Below are positions 17,951 through 25,965 of a DNA stretch of 64,000 nt, in pieces. A model generated the notes under the pieces. It was not told the DNA's origin, searched no databases, and saw nothing but the letters and a program-made list of their open reading frames with translations. Numbering within the stretch: the stretch's first letter is position 1; every line of letters begins with the position of its first letter. Source of the stretch: an uncultured Oscillospiraceae bacterium (GTDB lineage: Bacteria > Bacillota > Clostridia > Oscillospirales > Oscillospiraceae); assembly GCA_910584045.1 (NCBI GenBank), contig CAJTYO010000010.1, positions 1 through 64,000 on the forward strand, written 5' to 3'. Made by a program: the position numbers and the translations under genes.

Positions 17951-19111
17951 TTATGAGACGGCCCCGGCGGCAATGGCCGTCACGGCCGCCGCCGCTCTGT
18001 CGATCTCCTCCACGGTGGTGGCCCATCCCGGGCTCAGCCGGACGGTCCCCCGCGGGAAGGTGCCCAGGGTCTTGTGGGCCGACGGGGCGCAGTGGAGGCC
18101 GCACCGGGTCAGCACACCGTACTCCCGTTCCAGCCGCTCCGCCGCCTCGGCGTTGTCCGCGCCCAGAAAGTCGACGGACACCACCCCCGCCCGGCCCTCC
18201 AGGCCCCAGGGCCCCGCCAGACGGATGCCGGGCGTCTCCCGCAGCCTCTCCAAAAGCCGCGCCGTCAGCGCCCTCTCCCTCGCCTTCAGGGCCTCCACTC
18301 CCTTTTCCAGAACAAAGTCCACCGCCGCCTGCAGACCGTAGATGCCCGGCAGATTGGGCGTACCGGGCTCAAACCGGTCGGGCATGTAGGCGGGCTGGAT
18401 CTCCAGGTCCGAGGCGCTGCCCGTCCCTCCGGTGACGAGGGGGGTCAGCCCTCGGGCGAAGTCCGGGGACAGCAGCAGCGCGCCGGTGCCCCCGGGCCCC
18501 AGCAGTCCTTTGTGTCCCGGCGCCGACAGGGCGGACAGGCCCCAGCCCGTAAAGTCGATGGTCCAGTGCCCCGCCGTCTGTGCGGCGTCCAGGGCGAAGG
18601 GCACGCCGTACTCCCGGCAGATTTGCCCCACGGCGGCGGCGTCCTGAACCGTCCCGCTGACATTAGAGCCGTGGGCAAGCAGCACCAGCCGGGTATTGCC
18701 CCGGATCATCCTCCCCACCTCCGCCGGGTCCAGCCGGCCCTCCCCGTCGCATGGGACCCGGTCGAAGCTCACTCCCGCCGCCGCCAGGTCGTGGAGGGGC
18801 CGCATGACGGCGTTGTGCTCCATGGCACTGACCAGGCAGTGGTCCCCTGGCCGCAGCCAGCCCCGCAGGATCATATTCAACCCCATGGTGTTGCCGCTGG
18901 TGAGGACGCAGTGGGTGGGGTCCCCGTGGCCCAGCAGGCGGCACAGGTCCTCCCGCAGCTGAAGGGCAGTCAGCCCCGCCTCCTGGGCGGCAGCGTACAC
19001 CCCCCGGTTGACGGACGCACCCACCTCTTGGATATAGCGCACCATGGCCTCCGCTACCGCCGGCGGCTTGGGAAACGAGGTGGCGGCGTTGTCCAGATAG
19101 ATCGAACCCAC
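17951..19111 (-). CDS. Class V aminotransferase-fold cysteine desulfurase
   Basis: A 386-residue PLP enzyme of the cysteine desulfurase/selenocysteine lyase group. It has IYLDNAATSFPKP, VLTSGNTMGLNMILRG, HNAVMRPL, ALDAAQTAGHWTIDF and the PLP lysine in SALSAPGHKGLLGPGGTGALL. The late active-site loop RCGLHCAPSAHKTLGTFPRGTVRLSPG carries the cysteine. It would release sulfur or selenium from (seleno)cysteine. The GTG at 19109-19111 is the likely start, because AAGGAGG lies eight bases upstream; an earlier ATG at 19135 has no ribosome site. It directly follows the MerR gene and is probably co-transcribed with it. Confidence 0.88.
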   Translation of the reverse strand: MGSIYLDNAATSFPKPPAVAEAMVRYIQEVGASVNRGVYAAAQEAGLTALQLREDLCRLLGHGDPTHCVLTSGNTMGLNMILRGWLRPGDHCLVSAMEHNAVMRPLHDLAAAGVSFDRVPCDGEGRLDPAEVGRMIRGNTRLVLLAHGSNVSGTVQDAAAVGQICREYGVPFALDAAQTAGHWTIDFTGWGLSALSAPGHKGLLGPGGTGALLLSPDFARGLTPLVTGGTGSASDLEIQPAYMPDRFEPGTPNLPGIYGLQAAVDFVLEKGVEALKARERALTARLLERLRETPGIRLAGPWGLEGRAGVVSVDFLGADNAEAAERLEREYGVLTRCGLHCAPSAHKTLGTFPRGTVRLSPGWATTVEEIDRAAAAVTAIAAGAVS

Positions 19112-19138
19112 AGGCGGCTCCTCCTTAAAAGTCATTCG

Positions 19139-19621
19139 TCAGCCCCGGCGTTCGGGGACTGCGGCGGCGGCGTGTCCCTGCCGGACCAGCCGTTTCTGGA
19201 CGGCCAGAATGTCATCCGGCACATCGCCGTCGCTCATCGTGTCAAAGACGGCCATGGTCCCCGCCTTCTCCGCCACGGTATACATCCAGCGCTTGTACCG
19301 CAGCATATCGGCAGCCTGCTGCAGGGCCTCCATCCGCTCACGCAGCCGTACCTCCTGCTGTGTGATAAGCTCCAGCCGCCGGGGGAGGGTCCCGTCCCCC
19401 TCGTCTGTCCAGCGGATGAACTCCCCGATCTCGCCGATGGTCATACCGCAGGCCTTCAGACACTCAACCATGTCCAACAGCATCAAGTGCCTCTCCTCAA
19501 AGCGCCTTGCGCCCGAGGCGCTACGGGGGACATCCAGCAGCAGGCCCTCCCGGGCGTAGTAGCGGATCGTATAGACGGAGAGCCCCGTGCGCTCCGACAG
19601 CTGCCGCACCGTGTATGTCAT
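19139..19621 (-). CDS. MerR-family transcriptional regulator
   Basis: A 160-residue regulator. The N-terminal winged helix-turn-helix is YTVRQLSERTGLSVYTIRYYAREGLL, followed by FEERHLMLLDMVECLKACGMTIGEIGEF and a long dimerisation helix (about 78-115). The C-terminal effector region has no cysteine cluster typical of metal sensors, so an organic ligand or redox signal is more likely; that is an inference. It is divergent from the aldo/keto reductase gene, and the shared spacer carries a textbook MerR-type promoter pointing at the reductase. Confidence 0.92.
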   Translation of the reverse strand: MTYTVRQLSERTGLSVYTIRYYAREGLLLDVPRSASGARRFEERHLMLLDMVECLKACGMTIGEIGEFIRWTDEGDGTLPRRLELITQQEVRLRERMEALQQAADMLRYKRWMYTVAEKAGTMAVFDTMSDGDVPDDILAVQKRLVRQGHAAAAVPERRG

Positions 19622-19653
19622 ATAAAAAACCTCCGGGTTTTCCTATTTTCCCC

Positions 19654-19684
19654 TTGACTGACAGTATTCTGTCAGGTTTACAAT
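19654..19684 (+). promoter_or_regulatory. MerR-type promoter/operator with a 19-bp spacer
   Basis: A -35 hexamer TTGACT (19654-19659) and a -10 hexamer TACAAT (19679-19684) are separated by 19 bp. A perfect inverted repeat CTGACAG-TATT-CTGTCAG (19658-19675) fills the spacer. Overlong spacers with a dyad between the hexamers are diagnostic of promoters that MerR proteins activate by untwisting DNA. It reads toward the aldo/keto reductase and lies 32 bp upstream of the divergent merR start. Confidence 0.88.
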
Positions 19685-19732
19685 GTACCTTATCAAACCA
19701 GCCGTCGGCTGTCAACAGAAGGAGTAAAAAAT

Positions 19733-20851
19733 ATGTGCAAAAAGTTGGGGTTCGGCATGATGCGTCTGCCTGTCATCGGCGGGGACGACCGGAATGTGGA
19801 CTTCGAAAAGTCCTGTGCGCTGGTGGACGCCTTTATAGAGAAGGGCGGCGCCTATTTCGATACCAGCTATGTCTACCACGGGGGCCGGAGCGAAGAATTC
19901 ACCCGCCGTACCGTGGTGGAGCGGCATCCCCGGGACAGCTTCACCATCGCCACAAAGCTGCCTGTCTTCTTCGTCTCCAGGGAGGAGGACGTGACCAAGC
20001 TGTTTGAGACGCAGCAGACCAACTGCGGCGTGGACTATTTCGATTACTATCTGCTGCACAACATGAACGGCCTCGTCTACAACACAAAGGCCAAGCCCTG
20101 CCGCATCTTTGAGATCGCGGAGGCCTTGAAGGAGGAGGGGAAGATCCGGCGTCTGGGCTTCTCCTTTCACGACAGTCCGGAGGAGCTGGACCGCATTCTC
20201 AGCGAGCACCCGGAGGTGGACTTTGTCCAGATCGCCCTCAACTACTATGACTGGACCAGCAGCTGGGTCCAGTCGGCCCGGTGCTATGAGACCATCCGCC
20301 GCCATGGCAAGGATGTAATCGTCATGGAGCCCGTGAAGGGCGGGATGCTCGCCCACCCGCCCCGGGCACTGTTTGAAAAGATGCAGGCCACCCGGCCTGG
20401 TATGAGCCCCGCCTCCTGGGCACTGCGCTTCGCGGCGGAGCGTGAGGGCGTCATCGCGGTGCTCTCCGGCATGTCCACGCTGGAGCAGGTACTGGAGAAC
20501 ACGGCGCTGCTGAAGGACCCCCACCCCCTCAGCGACGGGGAGCGGAAAATGCTGACGGACAGCGCGCCGCTGTATCGGGCCATGGGGCCTTACGGGATGG
20601 AAAACTTCGAGGAGTACGTGGGCATTGCCGCCAACGGGATGCCGGTGGACCAGGTGCTGGAGAATTACAACTCCTGGCGGCTTCAGCACAGCTATGGCGT
20701 GAACGTGTGCGCGGAGCAGTGCTATTACGCCAGTCTGCGCGCCCGCCGCGGCATGGAGGGCAGCTGGATTGAGGGCCCCATCCTCGACCGGGCGGGCCGG
20801 GATATCACGGAGATGGTCCGGGAAGCGGAGGACTTCTTCCTGTCCCGCTGA
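19733..20851 (+). CDS. Aldo/keto reductase, MerR-controlled, with degenerate ferredoxin tail
   Basis: A 372-residue oxidoreductase. The AKR barrel has GFGMMRLPV, the Asp/Tyr pair in FDTSYVYHGGRSEE, the lysine in TIATKLPV and the His in YYLLHNMNG. The barrel ends near residue 265. In the related clostridial group the C-terminus normally carries a 4Fe-4S ferredoxin-like cysteine set; here only VCAEQC remains, with MPVDQVLENYNSW still recognisable, so the cluster is probably lost. The natural substrate is unknown. The start has AAGGAG nine bases upstream. The promoter is the MerR-type element in front. Confidence 0.85.
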   Translation: MCKKLGFGMMRLPVIGGDDRNVDFEKSCALVDAFIEKGGAYFDTSYVYHGGRSEEFTRRTVVERHPRDSFTIATKLPVFFVSREEDVTKLFETQQTNCGVDYFDYYLLHNMNGLVYNTKAKPCRIFEIAEALKEEGKIRRLGFSFHDSPEELDRILSEHPEVDFVQIALNYYDWTSSWVQSARCYETIRRHGKDVIVMEPVKGGMLAHPPRALFEKMQATRPGMSPASWALRFAAEREGVIAVLSGMSTLEQVLENTALLKDPHPLSDGERKMLTDSAPLYRAMGPYGMENFEEYVGIAANGMPVDQVLENYNSWRLQHSYGVNVCAEQCYYASLRARRGMEGSWIEGPILDRAGRDITEMVREAEDFFLSR

Positions 20852-20858
20852 AAAACTA

Positions 20859-20890
20859 TAGGCAGGGGCCCGCCGGCGGACCCCTGCCTA
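20859..20890 (-). terminator. Intrinsic terminator of malQ, between convergent genes
   Basis: The 10-bp stem TAGGCAGGGG/CCCCTGCCTA encloses a 12-base loop that can pair further. On the minus strand it is followed by TAGTTTTTC, giving a U-run for malQ. It lies between the convergent stops of the reductase and malQ and may also slow the plus-strand transcript. Confidence 0.75.
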
Positions 20891-20895
20891 GGGAT

Positions 20896-22377
20896 TCAGT
20901 CTATTCTCCCGTACATCTTCGTGTACTGGTACAGCTTCTTAGCCAGGGCGGGACTGGCCTCGCCGGGCAGCAGCCTCCACTGCCAGTTGCCCCCCAGGGT
21001 TCCGGGGGTATTCATCCGCCCCTCGGCCCCCAGGCCCAGGCAGTCCTGCATTTGGGCCACGAAAGTGTCCGCCACGGAGGACATGCCCCCTCGGAGCATC
21101 CCCCAGTGAAAGCCCTCCGCCTCGCTCAGGCCCAGATAGCGCCGGGCCATGGTGATGCAGGCGCGGTCCGCCTGCTCCCGCCACTGCACGACGGTCTCGT
21201 TGTCATGGGTGCCCACGTAGCACACGCAGTGGGGGCTGTAGGTATGGGGCAGATAGTTGCTGGGCTCCCTGGTGTCAAAGGCAAACTCCAGCACCTTCAT
21301 CCCCGGCAGCCCGGACTCGTCCAGCAGCTGGTGGACGGCGGGGGTCAGGTAGCCCAGATCCTCGGCGATGAACTGCAGATCCGGGAAGCTCTTCGTCAGC
21401 ACACCTACCAGATCCATGCCCGGGCCCTTCCGCCAGCGGCCATTCTTGGCAGTCTTCTCCCCGTAGGGCACCGCCCAGTAGCTCTCCAGCCCCCGGAAAT
21501 GGTCGATGCGGATCAGATCGAAGAGACGTCCCGCCCCCTCCACCCGGCGCAGCCACCAGCCGTAGCCGTCCTTCTTCATCCGCTCATAGTCGTACAGGGG
21601 ATTGCCCCACAGCTGGCCATCGGCGGTGAAGTAGTCCGGGGGCACGCCGGAGACCTCGGTAGGGGTCAGATCCTCCCCCAGCTGGAAGAACTCCGGCTCG
21701 GCCCACACGTCGGCGGAGTCCATGGCCACATAGATGGGCATGTCGCCGATGATCTGAATGCCTTGAGCGTGGATGTAGTCCCGCAGGGCATCCCACTGCT
21801 GGTAAAACAGGTACTGGAGATAGGAATAGAAGTCGATGTCCTCCGCCAGCTCCTTCCGGCAGCGCTTGAGGGCCGCACTTTTGCGCAGCCGCACGTCCTC
21901 GTCCGGCCACTCCAGCCAGCTCTTCATCCCGAAGCTGGCCTTCACAGCCATATAGAGGGCATAGTTGTCCAGCCACTTGTTCTCCTGCCGGAAGGCCTCG
22001 ACCTTCTTCCGGTCCCGGCCCCACCCGGCACGGAAGGCCTTGCGCAGCACCTGGAAGCGAGAGGCGTAGATCTGCCCATAGTCCACGTACCGGGGGTTCT
22101 CGCCCCACCGGACGCCGTCCAGGTCCGGCCGCTCCAGCAGCCCGTCCTCCACCAGCGTATCCAGGTCGATAAAATAGGGATTCCCCGCGAAAGCGGAGAA
22201 GCTCTGGTAGGGGCTGTCGCCGTAGCTGGTGGGCCCCAGGGGCAGGAGCTGCCAGTACTTCTGTCCGGCATCCCGCAGGAAATCCGCGAAGGCATAGGCC
22301 TCCCGGCCCAGGGTGCCGATGCCGTAGGGGGAGGGGAGAGAGGAGATAGGCAGAAGGATACCGCTGCTGCGGTCCAT
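20896..22377 (-). CDS. malQ: 4-alpha-glucanotransferase (amylomaltase) MalQ
   Basis: A 493-residue GH77 enzyme that transfers maltodextrin chains between glucans. It begins MDRSSGILLPISSLPSPYGIGTLG and has YWQLLPLGPTSYGDSPYQSFSAFAGNP, IIGDMPIYVAMDSADVWAE, the nucleophile Asp in DLIRIDHFRGLESYWAVP, FIAEDLGYLTPAV and YVGTHDNETVVQW. The ATG at 22377 is preferred because AAAGAG lies eight bases upstream; a GTG at 22386 is the alternative. No other glycogen or maltose gene is nearby, so it appears to be a stand-alone unit. Confidence 0.95.
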   Translation of the reverse strand: MDRSSGILLPISSLPSPYGIGTLGREAYAFADFLRDAGQKYWQLLPLGPTSYGDSPYQSFSAFAGNPYFIDLDTLVEDGLLERPDLDGVRWGENPRYVDYGQIYASRFQVLRKAFRAGWGRDRKKVEAFRQENKWLDNYALYMAVKASFGMKSWLEWPDEDVRLRKSAALKRCRKELAEDIDFYSYLQYLFYQQWDALRDYIHAQGIQIIGDMPIYVAMDSADVWAEPEFFQLGEDLTPTEVSGVPPDYFTADGQLWGNPLYDYERMKKDGYGWWLRRVEGAGRLFDLIRIDHFRGLESYWAVPYGEKTAKNGRWRKGPGMDLVGVLTKSFPDLQFIAEDLGYLTPAVHQLLDESGLPGMKVLEFAFDTREPSNYLPHTYSPHCVCYVGTHDNETVVQWREQADRACITMARRYLGLSEAEGFHWGMLRGGMSSVADTFVAQMQDCLGLGAEGRMNTPGTLGGNWQWRLLPGEASPALAKKLYQYTKMYGRID

Positions 22378-22501
22378 ATTGATCACTCTTTCTGTTCAAG
22401 TTTTCGCCGGAGCGTTTGTGGCTATTATCTTAACATCTTCCCCGCCCCATGTAAAGGGAGAAAAAGGCCGGGAGGAGAAAATTTCTCTCCCCCCGATCTA
22501 T

Positions 22502-23449
22502 TTATGCCCCGCGGACCGTCAGACCGGCCGTCCGCCCCAGCCCCGCTTCATCCAGCAGTACGACCCGGTGGGAGACGGGCTCCTCCTCCGGCACGTTGTA
22601 GACGGTGCGGACAGTCTCCTCCCCGCCCCTCTCCTCCACCAGCACCCAGCCGGTTCCCTCTTCGCACAGGACCTCCGGCAGCTCCTCTCCGGTCAGCGGC
22701 AGGTCGTCGGTGCGTAAAACAGAGTTGTCCGCACCGAACTGAATTACTGTCAGCCGCTCCAGCCGCCGGACGGCCTCCATGTTCACCGTGACGCGCACGA
22801 CGTCCGTATAACTCTTACCGTTCTCCGTCCGGGTGCGGGTCTCTTCGGCGGTATAGCCAGCCATGGGACCGGCGGCACTGTCGCCGCTGCCGTCGATGTA
22901 CACCCGCCCCTCCGTCGTCTGATACACTCGGTAGTACTGCCAGATAACCCTGTTCACATAGGGGTCCCAGTCCTCCGCCCCCAGGGGCGGACCATAGTAG
23001 AGGGTGCCGCTGACGATCTCTGAGACGCCCTCGTCCGTGTACTTGCACTGGTTGGACTCCCCGCCGGGGGCCATGTCGGACGCCACGGCCACGGCGTAGT
23101 TCACCCCGCCCTGACTCCCATCCTCATAGTCCCGGTAGACGAACAGCCTGTACCCCTCCTCGATCCCCGGGAAGGTAAACTTCCCCGTCCCGTCCTCCTC
23201 GGCAAACAGCACCTCCCTGGGGAAGCTCACTGCGCCGAACCGCTCCGTTTCCGCGGAGAACGCGCCGTATTCCTCCTTATAGGGGCTGGCGGAGAAGGCG
23301 TCCTCGCCGTATTGTCGAAGGGGAACCACAAAAAAACCAACAAAGCGATCGCCGCCCTCCGGACCCACCGCCTCCGACCGGGCCAGAGAACACCCCGCCA
23401 GTGACAGAAGCGCCAGAATCAGGGCCAACCATCTACTTCTCCTCTTCAT
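22502..23449 (-). CDS. Lipoprotein of unknown function in a DUF2975 operon
   Basis: A 315-residue protein. The signal peptide ends in the lipobox LAGC (Cys20). The mature part is soluble and beta-rich, with no motif I recognise; it has GKFTFPGIEEGYRLFVYRDYED and a run of Tyr/Trp (VNRVIWQYYRVYQ). Its start overlaps the end of the XRE regulator gene by 17 bp, so it is translationally coupled and belongs to the DUF2975-XRE unit. The function is unknown. Confidence 0.7.
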   Translation of the reverse strand: MKRRSRWLALILALLSLAGCSLARSEAVGPEGGDRFVGFFVVPLRQYGEDAFSASPYKEEYGAFSAETERFGAVSFPREVLFAEEDGTGKFTFPGIEEGYRLFVYRDYEDGSQGGVNYAVAVASDMAPGGESNQCKYTDEGVSEIVSGTLYYGPPLGAEDWDPYVNRVIWQYYRVYQTTEGRVYIDGSGDSAAGPMAGYTAEETRTRTENGKSYTDVVRVTVNMEAVRRLERLTVIQFGADNSVLRTDDLPLTGEELPEVLCEEGTGWVLVEERGGEETVRTVYNVPEEEPVSHRVVLLDEAGLGRTAGLTVRGA

Positions 23450-23666
23450 CCTCGTCCTCCAATCTCCCGTCGAAGCGCAGAATGTCCCCTACGCCGCAGT
23501 CCAGATAGTAGCAAATTCTGTTGATGGTGTGGAAACGCACGCCGCTGGCCTTGCCCGAGCGCAGAATGGACAGGTTCGCCTCGGTAATGCCCACCTTGGC
23601 GCACAGCTCCTTGCCGGTCACTCCCCTGGCCTTCAGCACCTCGTCCAGATGTACAGTTATCGCCAT
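23433..23666 (-). CDS. Small XRE/Cro-type DNA-binding regulator (YozG-like)
   Basis: A 77-residue single-domain helix-turn-helix protein: LDEVLKARGVTGKELCAKVGITEANLSILRSGKASGVRF and then INRICYYLDCGVGDILRF, with an acidic tail. Small XRE proteins of this type are commonly encoded next to DUF2975 membrane proteins. The most likely target is the pair of identical palindromes in front of this operon. It starts 9 bp after the DUF2975 stop. Confidence 0.9.
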   Translation of the reverse strand: MAITVHLDEVLKARGVTGKELCAKVGITEANLSILRSGKASGVRFHTINRICYYLDCGVGDILRFDGRLEDEDEEEK

Positions 23667-23675
23667 GGCCCGCCT

Positions 23676-24587
23676 CTATATGATGGTCCCATTGTCGTCG
23701 CTGACCGCCTTGGCCCTCCGGAAGTAGCGGCACAGCAACCCCAGCACCGCCGCCAGCAGCACCGCGGCAAAGGGGAAGGACACATTGAACCGCGCCGTGC
23801 GCAGTACCGACAGCAGCGCGAACTGAAGCAGGTTTCCCGCCACACAGACCCCCACTGACGCCGCCGCCACTCCGGCGCACCGTCCCCCCAACCGCTCTGA
23901 CATGGCCACGGTCCCCTCTCCGAAGGGGTCCTCCTCCAGACGCAGGGCCAGCTCTCCACCCCAGCTCAGCACCTGACAGCACAGCAGGGTGGGAATCAGG
24001 TCCATCACCGCCAGCACGGTTAAGGTCAGATAGGTGGGCATCAGCTCCTCCGGACGCAGGGCGGTATTGGCAGCTCCCGTATGGCTGATCTCCTGCCACA
24101 GGTTCACTCCCTGGAGCAGGACCGCCAGCCAGACCAGGGTCACCGCCGACCACCGCAGCAGCAAAGCCATGGTCCGCCCCGGATCCTCCGCCGACATGAT
24201 GTTCTGCAGTCCCCGCAGCGCCGCCCAGGCCAGCACGGTGGCCGTCACGCTCCCGGCGGCGGCCAGGCCGATCATCGTCCCGGAGCCGTCTGCCGCTGTC
24301 AGCAGCGTGGGATTGACCAGAAAATACAGCCCCGCGAAAATCTCCCCCGCCGCCAGCAGCAGCAGCCAGTCATACCCCTGCCGACCCCTCCACAGCAACC
24401 CCAGAGCGGGCAGGGCCGACAGCCCCAGGACGATTCCCCAGGCGGCGGCGTTCCCTCCTGCACCGGAGAGGGACAGCCTTCGCAGCCAAGTTCCCAAGGC
24501 AGCCAGCCCTCCTGCCGGCGTCGCCGCCGCTAGAGCCGCCGCCAGCAGCAATACCGCCGTCAAGGCGGCGGGCAGATTTTTTTTCAT
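23676..24587 (-). CDS. DUF2975-type multi-pass membrane protein
   Basis: A 303-residue protein with seven or so hydrophobic segments and the C-terminal signature FRRAKAVSDDNGTII, matching the DUF2975 ending (RxA...L..DNDLII). DUF2975 proteins of unknown function are almost always paired with a small XRE regulator, as here. This copy is longer than the usual 150-200 residues, with an extra N-terminal membrane block. It is the first gene of the three-gene unit. Confidence 0.75.
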   Translation of the reverse strand: MKKNLPAALTAVLLLAAALAAATPAGGLAALGTWLRRLSLSGAGGNAAAWGIVLGLSALPALGLLWRGRQGYDWLLLLAAGEIFAGLYFLVNPTLLTAADGSGTMIGLAAAGSVTATVLAWAALRGLQNIMSAEDPGRTMALLLRWSAVTLVWLAVLLQGVNLWQEISHTGAANTALRPEELMPTYLTLTVLAVMDLIPTLLCCQVLSWGGELALRLEEDPFGEGTVAMSERLGGRCAGVAAASVGVCVAGNLLQFALLSVLRTARFNVSFPFAAVLLAAVLGLLCRYFRRAKAVSDDNGTII

Positions 24588-24606
24588 GTCGCTTCCCCCC
24601 TTTGTA

Positions 24607-24667
24607 ATTATTGTTTTACAATAATTTTAGGGGTAGTTTAACACAGTAATTATTGTTTGTCAATAAT
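24607..24667 (-). promoter_or_regulatory. Promoter with two copies of one palindromic operator
   Basis: Two near-identical dyads, ATTATTG-N5-CAATAAT, lie at 24607-24625 and 24649-24667, with centres 42 bp apart (four helical turns). On the minus strand, TTGACA (24658-24663) and TAAACT (24635-24640) are 17 bp apart, so one dyad covers the -35 box and the other covers the expected start of transcription. This is the layout of an autorepressed promoter, probably bound by the XRE protein of the operon. Confidence 0.82.
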
Positions 24668-24843
24668 TTTAGGGAGACGTTCGACGGAATTCACCAAAAT
24701 TTGTTACCGCCGGACATCAATTTGTTGCCGAATCGTAAAGCTGATGAAACGACTTTGAGGCTTTTCCATGATATGATATTTCTTGGGAAGCCTTGGGCGG
24801 CCCATGAAAAAGAGAAAGACATCCATACAGGAGGAATTTGGAA

Positions 24844-25848
24844 ATGCTGGAAAAGCTGAGAAATTTAAGCGGAAAGGCCAAGGCGGGCATTGCCGCGGGA
24901 CTCGCCCTGTTGGCGGCAGCCGGAGTGGGCCTGGGCGTATGGCAGCCGTGGAACCAGACGGAGGAACCCCCTCAGGAGCCCGATCAGACACAGCAGGAGC
25001 CCCAACTCCCTCAGACCCCGCCGGAGAAACCTGAGGAGCAGCTGAGCCTCCAGGTGGAAGGCGAGACGGTGCCCTGCACCCTGTACGAGGGGGACGGCTG
25101 GAGCATCTATGTACCGGAGGGCTGGACGGCGGCGAAGGAGGGGGCCAACGGCGCCCGCCTCTCCTCCGGTGACGGGGCCCAGATGTCCGTCGCCTTCCAG
25201 CCGGGCAGCGATTATGCGGGGCAGTTTGTAAACCTGTCCGCCGCCGACGGCGGTGCGCGGCAGCTGCAATTCTACAGCGGCGCCGGTGAGAGCAGCCCCG
25301 ACGTGCGGGGCTCGGCCCCCGGGAACAAGTGGGACAACTATGACAAGCTTTTCGTGGCTCTGGCCCGGTCGCTGAAGGCGGGCGGGGAAAATCCTTTCTC
25401 CACCAGCTACATCATCCCTCAGGAACCGGACTGGCAGGAGGCCGAGGGCTCCACGGTCCTTTTCCTGGACAAGGACGGGCTCATCATCGACGACCAGGCC
25501 CAGGAGGCCGTGGAACGCTACATGAGCGCCTGGCCGGAGGCGGACCGGGCGAGCTATACCGGGCAATACCGGATCAACGGCATTGACTGGGCGGGCACCT
25601 ACAGCGGCATTGTCAAGGCGGGGTATATTGACGTTTTCCGCGTCCGCGCCCAGTATCGCGTGGCCGAGGGCGGTGAGGAAGCTCTGAAAGCCCAGAACAG
25701 CGCCGTCAAGATTGTGGACGGCTGGGCCGGCGCGCCGGAGGATGTCTACCTTGCCGTTTTCAACGACGGCGGCGCGGTGGACAAAACCCAGGCCCTCACC
25801 GCCCCCGCCCCCGCCGACTGGGCAGCCCTGGCGGTGCAGCTCAGCTGA
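24844..25848 (+). CDS. Membrane-anchored exported protein of unknown function
   Basis: A 334-residue protein with one N-terminal membrane segment (about residues 12-32), a Gln/Pro/Glu-rich linker (about 37-66) and an extracytoplasmic domain that begins YEGDGWSIYVPEGWTA. The C-terminal third (SYIIPQEPDWQEAEGSTVLFLDKDG... YTGQYRINGIDWAGTYSGIVKAGYIDVFRVRAQY) looks like a second small domain. I do not recognise the family. The ATG at 24844 has AGGAGG nine bases upstream. It is monocistronic, ended by a strong terminator. Confidence 0.75.
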   Translation: MLEKLRNLSGKAKAGIAAGLALLAAAGVGLGVWQPWNQTEEPPQEPDQTQQEPQLPQTPPEKPEEQLSLQVEGETVPCTLYEGDGWSIYVPEGWTAAKEGANGARLSSGDGAQMSVAFQPGSDYAGQFVNLSAADGGARQLQFYSGAGESSPDVRGSAPGNKWDNYDKLFVALARSLKAGGENPFSTSYIIPQEPDWQEAEGSTVLFLDKDGLIIDDQAQEAVERYMSAWPEADRASYTGQYRINGIDWAGTYSGIVKAGYIDVFRVRAQYRVAEGGEEALKAQNSAVKIVDGWAGAPEDVYLAVFNDGGAVDKTQALTAPAPADWAALAVQLS

Positions 25849-25878
25849 CCTCCACTTTCCCGCGCAGTTTTTCACCGC

Positions 25879-25918
25879 GCAGCGAGGGCGGCCGGATAAT
25901 TCCAGCCGCCCTCGCTGC
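25879..25918 (+). terminator. Strong intrinsic terminator
   Basis: A perfect 14-bp stem (25879-25892 with 25905-25918, arms starting GCAGCGAGG) has a 12-base loop and is followed by AGTTTTCT. It lies 30 bp after the preceding plus-strand gene. Confidence 0.85.
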
Positions 25919-25965
25919 AGTTTTCTGCTCTCTGCAGGTTCTAAACCATTAAAAGAGAAAATATT

